Source of the DNA: Gemmatimonadota bacterium
GTDB lineage: Bacteria > Gemmatimonadota > Gemmatimonadetes > Gemmatimonadales > GWC2-71-9
DNA: 6,591 nt
Reading direction: 5' to 3'
Assembly: GCA_003222235.1 (NCBI GenBank)
Contig: QHVD01000334.1
Coordinates: forward strand, 1-6,591
Shown: positions 1 to 5,348 of the stretch, piece by piece
Numbering within the stretch: the stretch's first letter is position 1
Layout: each line of letters opens with the position of its first letter
The notes under the pieces: model-generated
The model's input: only the letters and a program-made list of their open reading frames with translations
Told to the model about the DNA's origin: nothing
Databases searched by the model: none
Made by a program: the position numbers and the translations under genes

Positions 1-2
1 CG

Positions 3-692
3 CCGGAGAACATCCTCGTCGTCAAGAACCTGAACCAGCCGGGCTTGGGACTCAATTTCGTGATGCGGGCGCTGCACTACAACCAGTTGACCCCCACCCC
101 ATGGAACGGCTTCGCGGCCTTGGCAGAGACGTACCGCGCTTTCGATGCGGACGACCAGCGTCGGGAGATTTTCCTCGAAGGACCGCAGGTCAATCTGGAC
201 AGCGGCGAGGCGGCCTTTGACCGGTACGGGAATCCATTGGTCTTCACAGTGGACATCATTGATGAGACTAACGCTGGGGAAGGTGAGGGCACCCGTATCA
301 TGAAGTGGCCTCCGGACCCGAACCGAGCTGGCCCCGATAACGGCAACGATTTCGCCTACTTCCGCCTTGGCGACATCCTGCTCATCAAGGCCGAGGCACT
401 GAACGAGCTATACCCGGGCAGCGGCGAGGCCCTTGCCCTGCTGAATGCGCTCCGTGCGCGAGTCTTCGAGCCAGACAAGCCGCTGACCACGGTGGACCGT
501 GACGTGATCTTGCGCGAACGACTGCTCGAGCTCACCGCCGAGGCGAAGCGGCGACAGGATCTCATCCGACACGGCCGGTATACTCAGGCGTGGTCGTTCA
601 AGCAGGCTGGGGGTCCCCATCTCATCCTGATGCCGATTCCGCAGTCGCAACTCGACGCCAACCCGATGCTGGTGCAGAATCCGGGGTACTGA
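3..692 (+). CDS. SusD/RagB-family outer-membrane nutrient-binding protein, C-terminal part (5' end outside window)
   Basis: The frame is open from the left edge and gives 229 visible residues before a TGA. SusD/RagB proteins are surface lipoproteins that cap a TonB-dependent transporter and help capture glycans, peptides or other oligomers. Seen here are three hallmarks of the family's C-terminal half. The first is a YFRLGDILLIKAEALNEL-like helix (about 357-410), matching the usual 'yLRyADvLLmyAEAlN' segment. The second is an ER..EL..EAKRRQDLIRHGRY segment (about 513-582), matching 'ER..El..Eg.Rw.DliR.G'. The third is the terminal PIPQSQLDANPMLVQNPGY signature. The N-terminal lipoprotein signal and TPR-like region lie outside the window, and a SusC-like receptor would be expected further upstream (inference). 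The stop is followed almost at once by a toxin-gene remnant, so the original downstream neighbour may have been lost. The family call is secure; the ligand is unknown. Confidence 0.93.
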   Translation, partial: PENILVVKNLNQPGLGLNFVMRALHYNQLTPTPWNGFAALAETYRAFDADDQRREIFLEGPQVNLDSGEAAFDRYGNPLVFTVDIIDETNAGEGEGTRIMKWPPDPNRAGPDNGNDFAYFRLGDILLIKAEALNELYPGSGEALALLNALRARVFEPDKPLTTVDRDVILRERLLELTAEAKRRQDLIRHGRYTQAWSFKQAGGPHLILMPIPQSQLDANPMLVQNPGY

Positions 693-693
693 T

Positions 694-909
694 TTGCTGG
701 CGCCAGCCCACCTTAACCGGTTGCCTCAGCTTCCGGTCGCACTGCACGAAGAAGTGCTTGCCCTCGTTGGGCGGCGCAGGCTGTTCGGCGTCGGGATCGG
801 GTGGGTCGACGCGCATCTGCTGACGGCGTCGCTCGTAGCCGGCGCGAGGCTGTGGACGCTCGACGCCGGGCTCGCTCGTGTGGCGCAGGGGCTCCGCGTC
901 GCGCGCTGA
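694..909 (+). pseudogene. 5'-truncated VapC-type PIN-domain ribonuclease remnant
   Basis: This frame encodes about 71 residues that read like the second half of a VapC toxin. It has an RLPQLPVALHEEV segment, then GIGWVDAHLL carrying the third conserved acidic residue, then GARLWTLDAGLARVA carrying the fourth, and it ends at the usual C-terminus of the family. VapC toxins are PIN-fold RNases of roughly 125-135 residues with four acidic active-site residues. The N-terminal half, with the first Asp and the Glu, is absent: the reading frame closes upstream at 628 inside susD, and recognisable homology begins near 712, about 20 bp after the susD stop. No antitoxin gene is visible. The only available start is a TTG without a clear ribosome binding site. 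I infer a non-functional remnant left by a deletion or insertion; a short unannotated domain protein is less likely. Confidence 0.72.
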
Positions 910-916
910 AGAAAAT

Positions 917-928
917 GTTGGCCTCGCC
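917..928. repeat. 12-bp inverted match to a segment inside both long repeats
   Basis: GTTGGCCTCGCC here is the reverse complement, with one mismatch, of GGCGATGCCAAC at 1070-1081. It also matches GGCGAAGCCAAC at 1731-1742 with one mismatch. It sits just after the PIN remnant and before repeat copy 1. It may be the left arm of a large imperfect palindrome, since CCCGTGC at 927-933 could also pair with GCACGGG at 1041-1047, or it may be chance in GC-rich DNA. Confidence 0.3.
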
Positions 929-1002
929 CGTGCCCGCGCCGAGCGGGCGGGCATCACATCCTGCTGATCGGGAGAGGGGGAACGGCATTCCTCCCTCCGT
1001 GC

Positions 1003-1199
1003 GGCCGTCCTTCCCGGCCACGATTGTGTGGACGCGCGCGCACGGGTCCGCAGTGGTCGCTCCACGATCGGCGATGCCAACTTCCCCCGGCCCAGCACCT
1101 TAGCAACACCGTGGGCATGGCACTCGCCGTGCGCCTTATCGGGCACGGCCGGGACCCAGTCGCCAATCCGGTGTCCTGGGTTCATCCACGTGACATGAG
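1003..1199 (+). repeat. Long dispersed repeat, copy 1 (upstream of the Adhesin_E-like gene)
   Basis: This segment matches 1663-1858 at an offset of 660-661 bp. The stretch 1014-1049 is identical in both copies over 36 bases. Similarity continues with a one-base indel through GGCGA.GCCAACTTCCC and TAGCAACAC to about 1141, weakens, and returns at TGGGTTC (1177-1183) and CACGTGACATG (1187-1197). Inside is a short inverted repeat, GTGGAC (1028-1033) against GTCCGC (1046-1051), where copy 2 has the perfect GTCCAC. No protein frame is conserved between the copies (there are indels and the apparent peptides change frame), so this is a DNA- or RNA-level repeat rather than a gene. The nature of the element is unknown. 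Confidence 0.85.
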
Positions 1200-1212
1200 G
1201 AAGTGACGCACC

Positions 1213-1626
1213 GTGAAGAGGCTTCTGGCACTCTTCGTTCTCCTGTGGGCCGGGGCCGGATGTCGAGACGCTCGTCCGGCGTCCGCCGATGGGGCGGCGG
1301 CGCACGGGGAGTCGGATGACACCTGGCAGCTCGTCAGCAGCGGTGCCGATGGCGAGAGCATCTATTTTTCGTTCGGCACCATGGCTCGCACGGCTCGGGG
1401 CACCATGTTGACTTGGAGCAAGCTCACGTGGCCGAACGGCAACCGGAAGGCGATCGGCCGGCTCGAGTACGACTGCCGGGGACGCTGGCGAATGCTTTCC
1501 GCGGCTTCGTATGACCCGGACGGCAACATCATCGACTCGAAGACCGACGGGAAGCCGTCTCCCTGGTACGACATCGTGGCGGACACCGCGGCGCAGGACT
1601 ACCAGCGAGTCGTTTGTGGGCGGTGA
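1213..1626 (+). CDS. Small exported protein with Adhesin_E-like domain, probable lipoprotein
   Basis: A GTG-initiated 137-aa protein. The start is supported by GAGGAAG about 9 nt upstream and by a signal sequence that begins at once: KR, then a hydrophobic run at residues 4-15, then Cys17. The lipobox (GAGC) is weak, so either lipidation or ordinary secretion is possible. The mature part resembles the surface-adhesin E fold family. It has a W at 39, a small Ser/Phe-rich strand region, TW at 67-68, LEYDCRGRWRMLS around 85-96, a YDPDG turn at 100-104, PWYDI at 117-121 and a terminal VVC. Cys88 and Cys135 are positioned for a disulphide, as in that family. In Haemophilus the founding protein binds host matrix, but most relatives are uncharacterised and adhesion should not be assumed. 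The gene stands alone between two repeat copies. A same-frame ATG at 1195, inside the repeat, stops after three codons and is not the start. Confidence 0.75.
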   Translation: MKRLLALFVLLWAGAGCRDARPASADGAAAHGESDDTWQLVSSGADGESIYFSFGTMARTARGTMLTWSKLTWPNGNRKAIGRLEYDCRGRWRMLSAASYDPDGNIIDSKTDGKPSPWYDIVADTAAQDYQRVVCGR

Positions 1627-1662
1627 ACCCCAGGCCGTGGACACGTCTTCACGCCCCGCCTT

Positions 1663-1858
1663 GCCCGTGCTTTCCGGCCACGATTGTGTGGACGCGCGCG
1701 CACGGGTCCACGGCTGGTCCGTCCGTGATCGGCGAAGCCAACTTCCCGCCGCCCAGCAGGTTAGCAACACTGCGGGCGTGGCATCCGGCCTGCACCGCAT
1801 CGCGGGATAGTTCGGATGCCGTTTTCGACTCCCTTTTGGGTTCGTCACACGTGAAATG
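1663..1858 (+). repeat. Long dispersed repeat, copy 2 (upstream of the 118-aa gene)
   Basis: Second copy of the 1003-1199 repeat, starting about 37 bp after the Adhesin_E-like gene. The identical core lies at 1674-1709. It holds a perfect GTGGAC/GTCCAC hairpin (1688-1693 and 1706-1711) with a 12-nt GC-rich loop, and imperfectly complementary GCCAAC (1737-1742) and GTTAGC (1760-1765). The right end, CACGTGAAATG at 1848-1858, overlaps the start codon of the next gene, so the boundary between repeat and gene is at the ATG. It probably provides the 5' leader of that gene (inference). Confidence 0.85.
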
Positions 1859-2212
1859 CTCTACCAGGAACTGATTACGCAGGCATTTGAGAAGATGGGG
1901 CCGGAGCGGGTCGCCGGAGGGCGGACCGCGACCGGCTATGAGTGGCACAACTGCTTTCTCGCGGTGGCCCTCGGCAGGCATCTGAACAGCGTTGCCACAG
2001 CCGCGCGCCTGACGGGCCTCGAATTCGCGGAGATCGAGACGATCATGCGCATGTGGGACAGGAACCAGGCGGCGTTCGTCGCGCTGGCCGACGACTGGTT
2101 GGAGCGTAGGCGCGTCCCGCAGCCCGAGCCGGCGAACGTCTCATGGGACGGCCCCGAGCGCACCGCACGCCAAACGCTCGTTCAGAAGGTTGAGCGCCGG
2201 TTAGTTGCCTGA
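1856..2212 (+). CDS. Hypothetical 118-aa soluble protein
   Basis: I do not recognise the family. The frame starts at an ATG in the conserved right end of repeat copy 2 and runs to a TGA. No Shine-Dalgarno sequence is evident. The protein has no signal peptide or membrane segment and looks mostly helical. Notable features are an N-terminal amphipathic helix (LYQELITQAFEKMG), a W-H-N-C-F-L-A-V-A-L-G segment near residues 29-40 with an isolated Cys, a LTGLEFAEIETIMRMWDRN helix near 53-71, and a basic C-terminus. Codon third positions are strongly G/C in keeping with the neighbouring genes, which supports real coding. Its position right after a repeat copy, like the gene before it, suggests they travel as similar units. 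A small regulator or antitoxin-like partner is conceivable but not shown by any motif. Confidence 0.6.
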   Translation: MLYQELITQAFEKMGPERVAGGRTATGYEWHNCFLAVALGRHLNSVATAARLTGLEFAEIETIMRMWDRNQAAFVALADDWLERRRVPQPEPANVSWDGPERTARQTLVQKVERRLVA

Positions 2213-2226
2213 TGTCGTCTCGAGCA

Positions 2227-2265
2227 GCCGCGCCGCCCCCTCCCCCCGGGCGCGGCGGGGCGGCG
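2227..2265. terminator. GC-rich hairpin pair after the 118-aa gene (candidate terminator)
   Basis: CGCCGCCCC (2231-2239) pairs perfectly with GGGGCGGCG (2257-2265). The alternative GCCGCGCC (2227-2234) pairs perfectly with GGCGCGGC (2249-2256). The two stems share bases and exclude each other. The position, 14 nt past a stop codon and between convergent genes, suits a terminator, but no T-run follows on either strand, so it is at best a non-canonical one. Confidence 0.35.
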
Positions 2266-2345
2266 TGACGTCCTGTCCTGACACGTCGCCCCTGATGGCT
2301 TCAACGACCGTTCAGCATCTGTCAGTCGAGGTGTGAACCCGCAGA

Positions 2346-2359
2346 GGGTGAGGTCACCC
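2346..2359 (-). terminator. Small hairpin just past the minus-strand lipoprotein stop
   Basis: GGGTGA (2346-2351) and TCACCC (2354-2359) are exact inverted repeats, extended outwards by GA/TC with one bulged base. The structure abuts the stop codon of the lipoprotein gene at 2361-2363. There is no U-tract in either direction, so a termination role is only suggested by position. Confidence 0.25.
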
Positions 2360-2360
2360 C

Positions 2361-2711
2361 TCAGTTCGGTGGGATCGTGAGCTCGATGACGTCCCCGGGG
2401 TGCACGGTGACCCGCTCGCTGATGGGGTTCTGCCGGGCTCCGATCGGGTGCATCTCGAACTGGAGCTCCGAGATGTTCCCGACGATGTCGGGCCGCAGCA
2501 TGAGGACGCGCGTGGAAAGCCCGGGCACCATCCCAATCCGGATGCGCTGTCCCTGGCGCCACACGTAGATGTCCATGTCGAGGAAGTTTTGATTCTCGAC
2601 CTTCACGGCGGTCTCAGCCTGCGGCGTCGGCTCGTCGCCGGCCCTCGGGCGGTGAGCGCACCCCGCGACGAGTAGCGCGACAGCGCACCAAGCGAAGCGG
2701 CTCATCTCCAT
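2361..2711 (-). CDS. Small hypothetical lipoprotein
   Basis: Starting from the ATG at 2711 the product is 116 aa. It has an N-terminal lipoprotein signal: a short basic start, a hydrophobic run AWCAVALLVAGC, and a good lipobox VAGC with Cys at residue 18. A GTG at 2723 or an ATG at 2705 are alternative starts; AAGG in the leader lies 8 nt before the 2705 ATG, so that start is also reasonable. After a short polar linker, the mature domain (about 80 residues) is rich in beta-strand pattern: VKVENQNFLDMDIYVW, RIRIGMVPG, ELQFEMHPIG, and a closing VHPGDVIELTIPP. This pattern looks like a single small beta-sandwich domain. I do not recognise a named function. It is transcribed divergently from the MscS-like gene, 83 bp away. 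Confidence is high that it is a lipoprotein gene and low on role. Confidence 0.78.
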   Translation of the reverse strand: MEMSRFAWCAVALLVAGCAHRPRAGDEPTPQAETAVKVENQNFLDMDIYVWRQGQRIRIGMVPGLSTRVLMLRPDIVGNISELQFEMHPIGARQNPISERVTVHPGDVIELTIPPN

Positions 2712-2780
2712 GGCCTTGGGCACGGGGGATGGGACCGGAATCTACCGCACGCGTGTCTGGCGCGCCGTAGCCCTCGTCCC

Positions 2781-2794
2781 TACCTTGCGGTCCC
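2781..2794 (+). promoter_or_regulatory. Leaderless-type -10 element for the MscS-like gene
   Basis: TACCTT (2781-2786) fits a bacterial -10 box, and its last base is only 8 nt before the ATG at 2795. Transcription would then begin at or within two bases of the start codon. No Shine-Dalgarno sequence lies between. The matching -35 region (TGGCGC, 17 nt upstream) is weak. Confidence 0.45.
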
Positions 2795-3760
2795 ATGATC
2801 CAATGGCTCCAGACCCGGCTCGGGCTCAGCCCCGAGCTCGAGGCGAGGCTGCTCGGCACCCTCGTGACGGTCATGGGGCTCTGGCTCCTGCATCGGCTCG
2901 CCCTGGCGCTTGTGTACCGCCGGGTCAGAGACCCGTGGATCCGCTACCGCTGGCGCAAGAGCTCGACGTACGCGCTGCTCGCGACCGGCATCGTGATCGT
3001 GGGCCGGATGTGGTTCGCCGGCGTGCAGGCGCTCGCGACGTTCCTCGGCCTCGTCGGGGCGGGACTCGCGATCGCGCTCAAGGATCCGGTGTCCAACCTG
3101 GCTGGCTGGGCGTTCATCATGTGGCGCCGACCCTTCGAGGTAGGGGACCGCGTGCAGGTCGGCCCCCACGCGGGCGACGTCATCGACCTTGGCCTGTTCC
3201 AGTTCACCCTCAACGAGATCGGGGTCTGGGTGGACGCGGACCAGTCGAGCGGCCGGATCATCCACATCCCGAACGGCCAGGTCTTCACCGAGCCGATCGC
3301 GAACTACGACAAGGGCTTCAAATACATCTGGAACGAAGTGCCGGTGCTCGTGACCTTCGAGAGCGATTGGAGGAAGGCGAAGCAGATCCTCACGAAGATC
3401 GCGGTCCAGCACGCCCAACACCTCACCGCGGGGGCCGAGCAGGAGTTGCTCACCGCGTCCCGCCAGTACGTCATCAACTACACCAAGCTCACGCCGATCG
3501 TCTACACAAGGGTGGTCCAGACCGGCGCGGTGCAGCTGACCATCCGCTACCTGATTGAGCCCCGCAAGCGGCGCGGCACCGAGCACGCGATCTGGGAGGA
3601 CGTCCTCACCGAGTTCGCGCGCTGTCCGGACATCGAGCTGGCGTACCAGACGACGCGGGGGTTCAAGCGGACCGACGAGGGGAAGCAGGCCCTGCGGACC
3701 GCGCCGCTGCAGTCGCGCGCCTCGCCCCAGCCCACTCCTGCGGACGACCCCGACGACTGA
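2795..3760 (+). CDS. MscS-family mechanosensitive ion channel
   Basis: A 321-aa inner-membrane channel of the small-conductance mechanosensitive type, which opens on hypo-osmotic membrane tension to release ions and small solutes. Three membrane segments are visible: about 21-41, 57-75 and 78-110. The pore-lining third segment is the family signature, with Gly/Ala-rich LGLVGAGLAIAL followed by KDPVSNLAGWAFIMWRRPFEVGDRV (residues 85-120). The beta domain follows, including HIPNGQVFTEPIANY, which matches the family's IPN motif. The mixed alpha/beta C-terminal domain ends near 295, and a short Pro/Asp-rich tail closes the protein. The length is slightly above the 286 aa of E. coli MscS because of this tail. 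The start is the ATG right after a -10-like box. It is convergent with the cysteine hydrolase gene across only 28 bp, which contain a small GAGCG/CGCTC hairpin at 3759-3771. Function as a minimal MscS is well supported; gating properties are not predictable. Confidence 0.93.
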   Translation: MIQWLQTRLGLSPELEARLLGTLVTVMGLWLLHRLALALVYRRVRDPWIRYRWRKSSTYALLATGIVIVGRMWFAGVQALATFLGLVGAGLAIALKDPVSNLAGWAFIMWRRPFEVGDRVQVGPHAGDVIDLGLFQFTLNEIGVWVDADQSSGRIIHIPNGQVFTEPIANYDKGFKYIWNEVPVLVTFESDWRKAKQILTKIAVQHAQHLTAGAEQELLTASRQYVINYTKLTPIVYTRVVQTGAVQLTIRYLIEPRKRRGTEHAIWEDVLTEFARCPDIELAYQTTRGFKRTDEGKQALRTAPLQSRASPQPTPADDPDD

Positions 3761-3788
3761 GCGCGGCGCTCGGCGCGACGGTGCGGCG

Positions 3789-4373
3789 TCACGCGCACAG
3801 GGCTGGCATCGCCAGCCCCTCTAGCACGGCTGCCGTATTTAGGATCGTAACGAACTCCCCGTTCAGATCAGCCAGCGCCAGCGAGTGGACGTCCTCCGCG
3901 CGGTGGCGCCTGCCGTCGGGTCCGATCCGGTCGAACGTCGCGGTGGCATCGGAGACGACATACGTCTTGAACCCCAGGTTCGCCGCCATGCGGGCCGTGG
4001 TGGACACGCAGTGGCCGGTTTGGAGGCCCGTGATGACCACCGTACTCACGCCGCACTGCCTGAGCATGACCTCGAGCCCGGTGCCGATGAACGCGCTGCT
4101 CACGGACTTGCTGATCACGGGCTCTCCGGCGAGCGGCTCCACGCCGGACTTGATCGCGTTCCCCGGGCGGCTCGGATGAAGCGGTGAGCCTGGCCAGCGC
4201 GAGTCGTGCCGCACGTGCATCAGCACTCGGCCGCTCGCGCGCCAGGCGCGTTGCAGGCGGGCGATGCTCGCCTCCATCTCAGGGTTGTTGCGGCCGCCGC
4301 CCCAGGCCGGCTCGTCGAAACCTTCCTGGACGTCGATCACGAGCAGCGCTGCGTTGTAGGGCAGGGGATGCAT
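3789..4373 (-). CDS. Isochorismatase-like cysteine hydrolase
   Basis: A 194-aa cytoplasmic enzyme of the isochorismatase/nicotinamidase superfamily, which hydrolyses amide or vinyl-ether bonds with an Asp-Lys-Cys triad. All three residues are visible: Asp14 in LLVIDVQEGF, Lys89 in VISKSVSSAF, and Cys122 in GLQTGHCVSTTARMAANLGF. The length is typical for the family. The frame continues far upstream into the transporter gene, but the ATG at 4373 is chosen because the family fold begins there and GAGGAGG lies just before it. It is the third gene of a minus-strand operon after an Lrp/AsnC regulator and an EamA transporter, 8 nt from the transporter stop. Context suggests handling of an amide or amino-acid-like compound (inference). 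The sequence does not distinguish nicotinamidase, carbamoylase, isochorismatase or an orphan hydrolase. Confidence 0.9.
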   Translation of the reverse strand: MHPLPYNAALLVIDVQEGFDEPAWGGGRNNPEMEASIARLQRAWRASGRVLMHVRHDSRWPGSPLHPSRPGNAIKSGVEPLAGEPVISKSVSSAFIGTGLEVMLRQCGVSTVVITGLQTGHCVSTTARMAANLGFKTYVVSDATATFDRIGPDGRRHRAEDVHSLALADLNGEFVTILNTAAVLEGLAMPALCA

Positions 4374-4376
4374 GGG

Positions 4377-4383
4377 CCTCCTC
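4377..4383 (-). promoter_or_regulatory. Ribosome binding site deciding the cysteine hydrolase start
   Basis: Read on the minus strand this is GAGGAGG, followed by CCC and the ATG at 4373. The site overlaps the TGA of the upstream transporter gene (4384-4382), so ribosomes finishing that gene stop right on it. This supports translational coupling and fixes the start against the long open frame further upstream. Confidence 0.75.
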
Positions 4384-5347
4384 AAAGGGCGGACTGACGG
4401 ACCGGCGGACCGCCGGACGGAGGGGTCCGACGGACCGCGGGTGCGCCCCTCCGGCCGAGCGCCAGCCGCTGCGAGACCTGGATCCACACCACGGCGCCCA
4501 GGGTCAGCGTCATCGCGGCGAGCGTTCGTGTGGTGATGGGCTCGCGCAGCAACAGCCAGCCGAGCAGCACGGCGATGACCGGGTTCACGTATGCGTACGT
4601 GCCCACGATGGTCGGCGACGCGTGGCGCAGGGCGTAGGTGTAGGCGCTGTAGCCGACGATGGAACCGAACACCACGAGGTAGGCCATCGCCCCGAGGCCT
4701 TTCGAAGTGATGTGCCAGGCGCCCCACTCACCCACGCCGGAGCCGACGAGCGCGATGGCGCTGCCGCCCACGATCATCTGGATCGCCGCGCCGACGTAGG
4801 GGCTCGTCTCCGTGGGGTGCCGCTTCCCGTACACCGAGCCGAGCGACCAGGACGCGCTCGCGCCCGTCAGGGCGATCGGGCCGCGGAGATCGGCATGCAG
4901 GATCTCCGCAGGGCTGGCGCCGACGAGCAGCGCGGTACCCAGAAATCCGATCACCAGGCCGGTGGCGACCCGCCAGTTGAGGTCGCCCGAGCCGCCCGGA
5001 ATGACCGCGTCGAAGAACGCCATCCACAGCGCGACCGTTACGACGAAGATGCTCGCCACCCCCGACGCGGTGTACTGCTCGGCCCACACCACGAACGCAT
5101 TGCCGCCCGCCAGCAGCAGCACCCCGACAACCGCCTGCGTGCGCCAGTCCGTGAGCCGCTGCGGAAGCCGGTCGCCCAGCGCGAGCGCGGCGGCGAGCAG
5201 GATGGCTCCGGCGCAGAGGAACCGCAGCCCCGCGAACAAGAACGGCGGCAGCTCGCCGACCCCGATCTTGATGGCGAGATAGGTCGACCCCCAGAAGACG
5301 CAGACCACGAGATAGGCGACGAGCGCCTTGCCGCGCAGCGCCGCCAT
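4382..5347 (-). CDS. EamA-family (DMT superfamily) transporter
   Basis: A 321-aa inner-membrane protein with about ten hydrophobic segments arranged as two EamA repeats (roughly 8-145 and 155-300). The first repeat begins with the characteristic VFWGSTYLAIKIG and PPFLFAGLRFL stretches; the second has GSIVGYSAYTYALRHASPTIVGTYAYVNPVIAVLLGWLLLREPIT, a textbook EamA ending. Members such as YedA- and RhaT-like proteins move amino acids, metabolites or drugs, usually outward. The start ATG lies 1 nt after the stop of the Lrp/AsnC gene (TGA-T-ATG), so the two are almost certainly cotranscribed and coupled. The last ~18 residues (Pro/Arg/Ser-rich) are encoded by an 8-bp tandem repeat and are probably a late addition with no family role. 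The substrate is unknown. Confidence 0.92.
   Translation of the reverse strand: MAALRGKALVAYLVVCVFWGSTYLAIKIGVGELPPFLFAGLRFLCAGAILLAAALALGDRLPQRLTDWRTQAVVGVLLLAGGNAFVVWAEQYTASGVASIFVVTVALWMAFFDAVIPGGSGDLNWRVATGLVIGFLGTALLVGASPAEILHADLRGPIALTGASASWSLGSVYGKRHPTETSPYVGAAIQMIVGGSAIALVGSGVGEWGAWHITSKGLGAMAYLVVFGSIVGYSAYTYALRHASPTIVGTYAYVNPVIAVLLGWLLLREPITTRTLAAMTLTLGAVVWIQVSQRLALGRRGAPAVRRTPPSGGPPVRQSAL
4390..4438. repeat. 8-bp tandem repeat (CGGACNNN) inside the 3' end of the transporter gene
   Basis: On the plus strand CGGAC recurs at 4390, 4398, 4406 and 4414 with an exact period of 8. A degenerate unit follows, then CGGAC again at 4431. A perfect inverted repeat, GGTCCG-A-CGGACC, lies at 4424-4436. 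Because 8 is not a multiple of 3, each unit shifts the reading frame, so changes in copy number would alter the C-terminus of the EamA protein. Confidence 0.8.
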
Positions 5348-5348
5348 A

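Noticed and set aside
1060..1110. Integron attC site
   Set aside because: TTAGCAAC and GCCAAC look suggestive, but neither GTTRRRY nor RYYYAAC is satisfied in the right order on either strand, and there is no integrase. Kept only as a hypothesis for the repeat array.
622..1848. 408-codon open frame on the minus strand
   Set aside because: It crosses the PIN remnant, both repeats and the Adhesin_E-like gene, has Arg/Ser/Pro-rich composition typical of GC-rich antisense frames, and its repeat-derived parts are not in a conserved frame.
1003..1858. CRISPR array or insertion sequence
   Set aside because: There are only two long, diverged repeats separated by a coding gene, with no short regular spacers, no transposase and no clean terminal inverted repeats or target duplications.
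2710..3586. Long open frames on both strands overlapping the MscS-like gene
   Set aside because: They are low-complexity Arg/Pro/Asp/Gly-rich shadows; the MscS frame has unmistakable family motifs.
4374..4727. N-terminal extension of the cysteine hydrolase frame
   Set aside because: The extra 118 codons overlap the transporter gene and are His/Arg-rich without a domain; the family start and a strong ribosome binding site support 4373.
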